Assembly: GCA_938084745.1 (NCBI GenBank)
Contig: CALKEZ010000005.1
Coordinates: forward strand, 62,001 to 126,000
DNA: 64,000 nt
Direction: 5' to 3'
From: an uncultured Gammaproteobacteria bacterium
GTDB taxonomy: Bacteria > Pseudomonadota > Gammaproteobacteria > Eutrophobiales > Eutrophobiaceae
Under the pieces are notes generated by a model. The model was not told where the DNA came from. It worked only from the letters and a program-made list of their open reading frames with translations, and did no database searches. Numbering within the stretch: the stretch's first letter is position 1; each line of letters begins with the position of its first letter. Of this stretch, positions 62,958 through 64,000 are shown piece by piece. The position numbers were made by a program, and so were the translations under genes.

Positions 62958-64000
62958 GCCCAAAACGTTTGATCGTAATTTGATCGTCATTGGCGGTGGA
63001 TCCGCCGGGTTGGTCTCTGCCCTGATTGCTGCTGCTGTTAATGCGAAGGTCACCTTAATTGAAAAACACAAGATGGGTGGCGATTGTTTAAATACAGGTT
63101 GCGTCCCCTCCAAGGCATTCATCAAATCAGCCAAGGTTGCCTCGCTGATAAAACGATCCAGAGAATTCGGGATTAATGTGGCTGAATCCCATATCGATTT
63201 TGCCGCGGTCATGGAACGCGTTCAATCAATCATTGCCCGCATCGAGCCACATGACTCGGTAGAACGTTTTCAGGGCTTGGGGGTTGAGTGCCTGAACGGA
63301 GAGGCCAGGATTATCTCACCGTGGACGGTTGCAATAAATGGCCAAACACTGAGCACGCGTAATATTATTGTTGCGACAGGCGCGCGCCCTTTTGTGCCCC
63401 CGATTAAAAATATAGACCAGATTAAATACCTCACCTCGGATAACCTTTGGTCTATCCGTGAACTACCCAGGCGTCTGGTTGTGCTCGGTGGTGGTCCGAT
63501 CGGTTGCGAACTGACTCAGGCTTTTGCGCGTTTAGGCAGCCGGGTAACACAGGTAGAAATGTTACCACGTATCCTGGCACGGGAAGATGATGATATCGCA
63601 GCGATAATAAGTAAACGCTTTGAGGAAGAAGGGATTCATATACGCACTAACCACGTGGCGAAAGAAATTATTAACCATAATAATCAGAAAATTCTTGTTT
63701 GCGAAAATAACAAGAACACCGTTGAAATAGAATTTGATGAAATCCTGGTAGCAGTTGGTCGCGCGGCAAACAGCAGTGGCTTTGGTCTGGAAGAACTGGG
63801 TGTAGAACTCAATCCTAACAAGACCATCAGAGTAAACGATAAGTTACAAACCTCTATCTCCAATATCTACGCCTGTGGTGATGTTGCTGGTCCTTATCAG
63901 TTTACTCATACCGCCTCACATCAGGCCTGGTACGCCACGGTCAACGCCTTGTTCGGCAAATTCAAATCATTCAAGGTAGATTACTCTGTGATTCCCTGGG
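62947..64000 (+). CDS. Mercuric-reductase-like FAD disulfide oxidoreductase, 3' end missing
   Basis: Pyridine nucleotide-disulfide oxidoreductase of the dihydrolipoamide dehydrogenase/MerA type; 351 codons visible, running off the window. FAD motif VIGGGSAGLVSAL (near residue 14), redox pair CLNTGC (C47, C52) followed by VPSKA, NAD motif VLGGGPIGCEL, and the second FAD motif YACGDVAG. ATG 62947 starts inside the TVP38-family gene (11-bp overlap). No N-terminal heavy-metal domain, and no mer genes are visible, so it is probably not a true mercuric reductase. The substrate is unknown. Confidence 0.92.
   Translation, partial: MVHKPKTFDRNLIVIGGGSAGLVSALIAAAVNAKVTLIEKHKMGGDCLNTGCVPSKAFIKSAKVASLIKRSREFGINVAESHIDFAAVMERVQSIIARIEPHDSVERFQGLGVECLNGEARIISPWTVAINGQTLSTRNIIVATGARPFVPPIKNIDQIKYLTSDNLWSIRELPRRLVVLGGGPIGCELTQAFARLGSRVTQVEMLPRILAREDDDIAAIISKRFEEEGIHIRTNHVAKEIINHNNQKILVCENNKNTVEIEFDEILVAVGRAANSSGFGLEELGVELNPNKTIRVNDKLQTSISNIYACGDVAGPYQFTHTASHQAWYATVNALFGKFKSFKVDYSVIPW

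Overview
The window reads as a chromosomal segment of a moderately AT-rich gammaproteobacterium. Markers for that placement are a complete cytochrome c maturation operon of the CcmABCDEFGHI type, a RoxA-type ribosomal oxygenase, CmoA/CmoB with a TrhO-type tRNA hydroxylase, EttA, an MlaFED system and a Gram-negative type II citrate synthase. PHA synthase, polyphosphate:AMP phosphotransferase and FNR-like operators suggest an organism that stores carbon and polyphosphate and meets changing oxygen supply. No tRNA, rRNA, prophage or CRISPR array was seen. One complete IS3-family element is present, and there are two clearly broken genes (katG and a DnaJ-like gene).

Layout. 1-8.4 kb: the 3' part of metH, a hypothetical gene behind an FNR-like promoter, gltA, roxA overlapping a GNAT acetyltransferase, and a Prx5 peroxiredoxin. 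8.5-15.2 kb: a Ser/Thr kinase fused to PilZ, then cysK, an orphan MlaF-like ATPase, a cNMP-fold protein, a CBS protein, two TPM-domain proteins, and hsp20 behind a second FNR-like promoter. 15.3-24.1 kb, mostly minus strand: Sel1 lipoprotein, L-lactate permease, a SulP-STAS-cNMP transporter directly downstream of a cyclase-FHA protein, a PilF/PilW-like lipoprotein, a decayed katG and a small secreted protein.

24.3-36 kb: ccmABCDEFGHI in tightly overlapping order, then an S4 RNA-binding protein, DUF1456 protein, thioesterase, ettA and a small kinase/PP2C phosphatase pair. 36-40.5 kb: a DUF2946-like protein with a Met/His-rich outer-membrane barrel (probable metal handling), phaC with an operator over its -35 region, and a parvulin. 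40.6-45.2 kb, minus strand: PQQ-type sugar dehydrogenase and the wobble-uridine modification group trhO-gst-cmoA-cmoB. 45.2-47.3 kb: a tandem J-domain gene cut by an IS3 element. 47.3-53.5 kb: SRAP protein, DUF2237 protein, a two-TM K+ channel, a sodium:solute symporter with a small membrane partner, an ICL/PEP-mutase family enzyme, a small membrane protein, and pap behind a perfect FNR-type box. 53.6-64 kb: a giant modular Sel1-repeat protein, mlaFED, yjdM, convergent mlaC, a hypothetical gene behind a CRP-like site, and a TVP38/flavoprotein-disulfide-reductase pair running off the end.

The most distinctive signals are: (1) four promoters in which a CRP/FNR-family palindrome is centred about 41 bp before the predicted start site, linking pap, hsp20 and two unknown genes; (2) a cyclase-FHA gene 13 bp from a SulP transporter that carries its own cyclic-nucleotide-binding domain; (3) a 1562-residue secreted Sel1 protein that grew by duplication of a module carrying a GNLF-type linear motif; (4) the kinase-PilZ fusion; and (5) a tandem J-domain gene preceded by a coupled leader ORF and interrupted by an IS.
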